From: Bacillota bacterium
Lineage (GTDB): Bacteria; Bacillota; Clostridia; Peptostreptococcales; Anaerovoracaceae
Assembly (NCBI GenBank): GCA_016302545.1
Contig: JAEDNK010000017.1
Span: forward strand, 1-18,385
DNA length: 18,385 bases
Direction: 5' to 3'
Positions 15,525-18,385 of this stretch are shown in pieces; within the stretch, counting starts at the first letter, position 1, and every line of letters begins with the position of its first letter. Position numbers and translations under genes: made by a program. The notes under the pieces were generated by a model. The model ran no database searches, was not told where the DNA came from, and saw only the letters and a list, made by a program, of their open reading frames with translations.

Positions 15525-17204
15525 ATGAGAAGTAGACAAAAAACAAAGAAAGTACCAAGCCTTAAGGTAATACCCATAGGAGGTCTTAACGAGATCGGCA
15601 AAAACATGACACTCCTGGAGTATCAGAATGAAATACTGATCATCGACTGCGGGCTTTCATTTCCGGACGACGAGATGTACGGCATTGATATCGTCATTCC
15701 GGATTTCACTTATCTGATAGCCAACAGAGAAAAAATTGTGGGCATGGTGCTTACTCACGGTCATGAGGACCACATCGGAGCAATACCGTATTTGCTGAAG
15801 AATATCAAAATTCCTGTTTACGGTACCAGACTTACATTGGGACTGGTGGAAAACAAGCTTAAGGAGCATAATGTCATAGGTGATTTAAAAACCATTAAAG
15901 CGGGAGATAAAATTACCCTGGGGCACTTTGACATCGAAACCATAAGAACCACCCATTCCATTGCCGACTCTATATGTCTGGCTATAAACACCCCTGCAGG
16001 AGTTGTTTTCCACTCGGGAGACTTCAAGGTCGATTATACGCCTGTGGACGGAGAGCCCATCGATTTCTCACGCCTTGCCGAAATCGGCAAGCGGGGAGTT
16101 ACCCTTATGCTGTGTGACAGCACAAACGCTCTCAGACCCGGGTTTACAGCCTCAGAGAGGGTTGTAGGGCAGACCATAGAGAATATATTCAGAACGGCAA
16201 AGACAAGAATAATAATAGCAACCTTCTCCTCCAACGTACACAGGGTACAGAGGATAATAGAAAACGCTGTAAAATTTGGGCGCAAGGTAGCTATTTCAGG
16301 CAGGAGCATGGAAAATGTAGTGGCTCTTGCCATCGAGCTGGGATATCTGGATATACCGCCGGGAACGCTGGTTGACCTTAAGATGACCAGAAATATTCCC
16401 GATGACAAGCTTGTGATAATTACCACGGGAAGTCAGGGCGAGCCTATGAGCGCTCTTGCCAGAATCGCTTCCGGCGATCACAAGTCAGTAAAGCTGAAAA
16501 AAGGCGATATGGTTATTCTTTCATCCACTCCTGTACCGGGAAATGAAAAGACCGTATCCAATGTAGTAAACAAGCTCTTTGAAAAGGGAGCGGAAGTGAT
16601 TTATTCGGACATCGCCGATATTCATGTATCGGGACATGCCTGTCAGGAGGAGCTTAAGCTGCTTCACTCCCTGATAAAACCGAAGTATTTTATGCCGGTT
16701 CACGGCGAGTACAGACATCTGATTCAGCATGCAAGGCTGGCGGAGAGTCTGGGTATGTCAAAGGACAATATCTTCGTCATGGAAAACGGTGAAATCCTTA
16801 AGTTCAACAGGCACAGGGCAGCCAAGGAAGATGGCGTAGTTGAAGCCGATGCCGTACTTGTAGACGGACTTGGCGTAGGAGATGTAGGAAATATCGTTTT
16901 GAGAGACAGAAAAATGCTTTCAGAATCGGGACTTATCATAGTTGTAGCTGCAATCGAAAAGGAAAGCAGAACGGTAGTCTCAGGTCCTGATATCATTTCA
17001 AGAGGCTTCGTTTATGTAAGAGAAAATGAAGGTCTAATGGAAGAAGCGAGAAGGGTTGCAGAAGAGGCCTTGGAGAAATGTCAGGATAAGAGAATCAAGG
17101 ACTGGAACAATATGAAAGCTCATGTAAGAGATGCTCTCAGCGGCTTTATATATGAGACGACAAAGCGCAGTCCGATAATCCTGCCTATTTTCCTTGAAGT
17201 TTAA
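15525..17204 (+). CDS. rnj: Ribonuclease J
   Basis: RNase J is a metallo-beta-lactamase/beta-CASP enzyme with 5'-3' exonuclease and endonuclease activity, central to mRNA decay and rRNA maturation in Bacillota. The 559 residues begin with VIPIGGLNEIGKNM and show the metal site THGHEDH (H78, H80, D82, H83), H144, and D166 in HSGDFKVD. The beta-CASP part has CDSTNALRPG (197-206), ATFSSNVHR (232-240), TTGSQGEP (300-307) and HVSGHA (367-372); H393 is in PVHGEYRH. The C-terminal domain spans about 450-559. Only one RNase J is in this window, so RnjA versus RnjB cannot be told. The gap after leuS is 65 bases, larger than most in this run, but I see no terminator in it. The ribosome binding site, AAAGGA ending at 15511, is 13 bases before the ATG. 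Confidence 0.96.
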   Translation: MRSRQKTKKVPSLKVIPIGGLNEIGKNMTLLEYQNEILIIDCGLSFPDDEMYGIDIVIPDFTYLIANREKIVGMVLTHGHEDHIGAIPYLLKNIKIPVYGTRLTLGLVENKLKEHNVIGDLKTIKAGDKITLGHFDIETIRTTHSIADSICLAINTPAGVVFHSGDFKVDYTPVDGEPIDFSRLAEIGKRGVTLMLCDSTNALRPGFTASERVVGQTIENIFRTAKTRIIIATFSSNVHRVQRIIENAVKFGRKVAISGRSMENVVALAIELGYLDIPPGTLVDLKMTRNIPDDKLVIITTGSQGEPMSALARIASGDHKSVKLKKGDMVILSSTPVPGNEKTVSNVVNKLFEKGAEVIYSDIADIHVSGHACQEELKLLHSLIKPKYFMPVHGEYRHLIQHARLAESLGMSKDNIFVMENGEILKFNRHRAAKEDGVVEADAVLVDGLGVGDVGNIVLRDRKMLSESGLIIVVAAIEKESRTVVSGPDIISRGFVYVRENEGLMEEARRVAEEALEKCQDKRIKDWNNMKAHVRDALSGFIYETTKRSPIILPIFLEV

Positions 17205-17227
17205 CATGTGAAACGGAGGTAAATAAT

Positions 17228-17569
17228 ATGAACGTTTATGATCAGGCCCATGGACTGGCACAGGCCATTAAAGGATCCGAAGAGTTCAAACAGTTTGACA
17301 GTTATAAAAAGCAGATAGATCAAAACGAGGAGCTTTCGGCAATGATCAAGGATTTTCAGGCAAAACAGCTTGAAATCCAGACAAAGACCATGATGGGCGA
17401 ACAAATGGGACCTGAAGATATGGCATCCGTTCAGCAGCTTTACGCCATTATGGCCAGAGATCCGCTGGCAGCACAGTACCTTCAGGCTGAGATGCGCTTT
17501 TCACTTATGATGAAGGACGTTTACGAAATTATCGGTGAAGCTATAGGCGCAGGCAGCATTTTCGGATAG
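17228..17569 (+). CDS. YlbF/YmcA-family protein (DUF964)
   Basis: This 113-residue, almost wholly helical protein belongs to the YlbF/YmcA/YheA group. Marks are the front MNVYDQAHGLAQAI, the middle QNEELSAMIKDFQAKQLEIQ (52-71) and the late AEMRFSLMMKDVYEIIGEAI. In Bacillus subtilis, YlbF and YmcA form a complex with YaaT that adjusts RNase Y and mRNA maturation; other members have no known job. I cannot say which paralogue this is. It sits 23 bases after the RNase J gene with a strong GGAGGT (17215-17220) 7 bases before the ATG, so it should be made from the same message. That context favours a role in RNA turnover, but this is inference. It ends with Gly-rich GAGSIFG, common in YlbF-like proteins of Clostridia. 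Confidence 0.85.
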   Translation: MNVYDQAHGLAQAIKGSEEFKQFDSYKKQIDQNEELSAMIKDFQAKQLEIQTKTMMGEQMGPEDMASVQQLYAIMARDPLAAQYLQAEMRFSLMMKDVYEIIGEAIGAGSIFG

Positions 17570-17572
17570 GGC

Positions 17573-17600
17573 TTGCAATTGCTTCGTTTTTTGGTATAAT
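17573..17600 (+). promoter_or_regulatory. Extended -10 promoter for efp
   Basis: A perfect -10 box TATAAT (17595-17600) is preceded by TGG (17592-17594), which makes the extended -10 form TGnTATAAT. A partial -35, TTGCAA (17573-17578), lies 16 bases upstream. Transcription should begin near 17607, giving a leader of about 50 bases before efp. Confidence 0.75.
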
Positions 17601-17657
17601 GGTTCTATCGTGAATTAAGTATGAATTATATAAAATTTAAGAATGGAGAGATAAAAA

Positions 17658-18218
17658 ATGATTTACGCTAGTGATTTTAGAAAAGGTATTACTTTTGAAA
17701 TCAACGGAGAGCCTCATGTAGTTCTTGATTTCCAGCATGTAAAGCCGGGCAAGGGCGCAGCTTTCGTAAGAACAAAATATAAGAACATTCTTACAGGCGC
17801 TACAAGAGAAGAAGCTTTCAACCCTGATGACAAGTTCCCTAAGGCACACATCGAAACCAAGAAGATGCAGTATCTTTACAATGACGGTGAACTCTATTAC
17901 TTCATGGATATGGAATCTTATGAACAGGTTCCTATCGCTCATGATCAGGTTGAGGATGCAATTAAGTTCCTGAGAGAAAATGATGAGGCTACAATCAAGT
18001 TCTATCAGGGGGCTCCTTTCCTTGTAGAAGCTCCGAACTTTGTAGACCTTAAGGTTATTGAAACAGAGCCGGGCGTAAAGGGCAATACGGCCACAAACGT
18101 TACTAAAGCAGCTACAGTTGAAACAGGCGCAGTTGTACAGGTTCCTATTTTCATTGAGGAAGGCGAAGTTATTCAGATCGACACCAGAAGCGGTGAATAT
18201 TTAGGAAGATCTAAATAA
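17658..18218 (+). CDS. efp: Translation elongation factor P
   Basis: EF-P binds ribosomes stalled on runs of proline and helps form the peptide bond. The 186-residue protein has the three beta-barrel domains of the family: an N-terminal KOW-like domain, then two OB-like domains. The loop that reaches the peptidyl-transferase centre reads KPGKGAAF with Lys32 at its tip, the position that is modified in bacteria such as Bacillus (5-aminopentanol) and E. coli (beta-lysine). The modifying enzyme is not in this window, so the modification is unknown. The C-terminal EF-P signature lies in IDTRSGEYLGRSK. GGAGAG (17645-17650) is 7 bases before the ATG. A separate promoter and a terminator suggest a single-gene transcript in addition to any read-through from upstream. 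Confidence 0.97.
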   Translation: MIYASDFRKGITFEINGEPHVVLDFQHVKPGKGAAFVRTKYKNILTGATREEAFNPDDKFPKAHIETKKMQYLYNDGELYYFMDMESYEQVPIAHDQVEDAIKFLRENDEATIKFYQGAPFLVEAPNFVDLKVIETEPGVKGNTATNVTKAATVETGAVVQVPIFIEEGEVIQIDTRSGEYLGRSK

Positions 18219-18238
18219 TAGTATTAAGTGAATTAAGG

Positions 18239-18269
18239 AGGGGCGCGAAATATTTTGCGTCCCTTTATT
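18239..18269 (+). terminator. Probable Rho-independent terminator after efp
   Basis: AGGGGCGC (18239-18246) pairs with GCGTCCCT (18257-18264), with one G-T pair, and the stem can extend inward by GAA/TTT. The T tract after it is broken (TTTATT), so termination may be partial. It lies about 20 bases after the efp stop. Confidence 0.65.
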
Positions 18270-18287
18270 AAAAAATGAGGTATTGAT

Positions 18288-18385
18288 ATGGATTTAAAGA
18301 AAAAGATTATAATCGCAGTAATATGCATCGTAATTGTTGTAGCAGCGGGTACAGCTTTTTACATAGGAGGAATGGGGAAGGCTTT
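18288..18385 (+). CDS. N-terminal part of a membrane-anchored protein, cut by the window edge
   Basis: Thirty-two full codons are visible, with no stop before the window ends. The product starts MDLKKK and continues with a hydrophobic segment of about 19 residues (IIIAVICIVIVVAAGTAFY), followed by GGMGKA. This fits a single-span anchor with its bulk outside the cell, or an uncleaved signal. No lipobox is seen. GAGG (18277-18280) is 7 bases before the ATG. The family cannot be named from this much; cell-wall enzymes often begin this way, but that is only a guess. Confidence 0.7.
   Translation, partial: MDLKKKIIIAVICIVIVVAAGTAFYIGGMGKA

Noticed and set aside
17571..17592. Terminator-like GCAATTGC followed by Ts after the YlbF gene
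   Set aside because: The palindrome has no loop and no extended stem; the sequence is better explained as the efp promoter.
17621..17671. Short upstream open frame (16 codons) overlapping the efp start
   Set aside because: It has no ribosome binding site, its codons run through the efp binding site, and it is probably chance.

Overview
The window looks like chromosomal core DNA of a low-to-mid GC Bacillota, most probably an anaerobic member of the Clostridia. The grounds are the gene set (HemZ, RNase J, a bifunctional Rel, YqeK-RsfS, a YlbF-family protein, SecD and SecF fused in one chain), strong AGGAG-type ribosome binding sites before nearly every gene, and arginine codons that are mostly AGA/AGG. 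Everything is on the + strand. I see no insertion sequence, phage gene, CRISPR array or rRNA.

Layout: (1) 2-579 holds a tRNA-Leu(CAA) and yajC, closed by a clear Rho-independent terminator. (2) A likely promoter at 602-631 starts a tightly packed run of thirteen genes to 17569: secDF, rel, dtd, a metallo-beta-lactamase-fold hydrolase, hemZ, hisS, aspS, a nadD fusion gene, yqeK, rsfS, leuS, the RNase J gene and a YlbF-family gene. Most gaps are under 30 bases, four junctions overlap, and I found no internal terminator. (3) efp has its own extended -10 promoter at 17573-17600 and a terminator after it. (4) A membrane-anchored protein begins at 18288 and is cut by the window edge.

The genes cover membrane protein export (YajC, SecDF), the stringent response (Rel), charging and proofreading of tRNA (HisRS, AspRS, LeuRS, DTD), NAD synthesis with dinucleotide clean-up (NadD, YqeK), ribosome silencing (RsfS), RNA decay (RNase J, with a possible link to the YlbF protein) and elongation through proline stretches (EF-P). 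It reads as a growth-control and translation operon.

The one clearly unusual gene is at 10686-12059. A normal, apparently complete NadD forms only the C-terminal 199 residues of a 457-residue protein. Ahead of it lie a four-cysteine zinc ribbon, a helical stretch and a domain I cannot assign firmly (it resembles DUF6054 from memory), joined by a short hydrophilic linker. This gene also uses more CGN arginine codons than its neighbours. The rest of the window is ordinary in content. Smaller points of interest are the HemZ cysteine motif, the absence of room for T-box leaders before three synthetase genes, and the RNase J/YlbF pairing.
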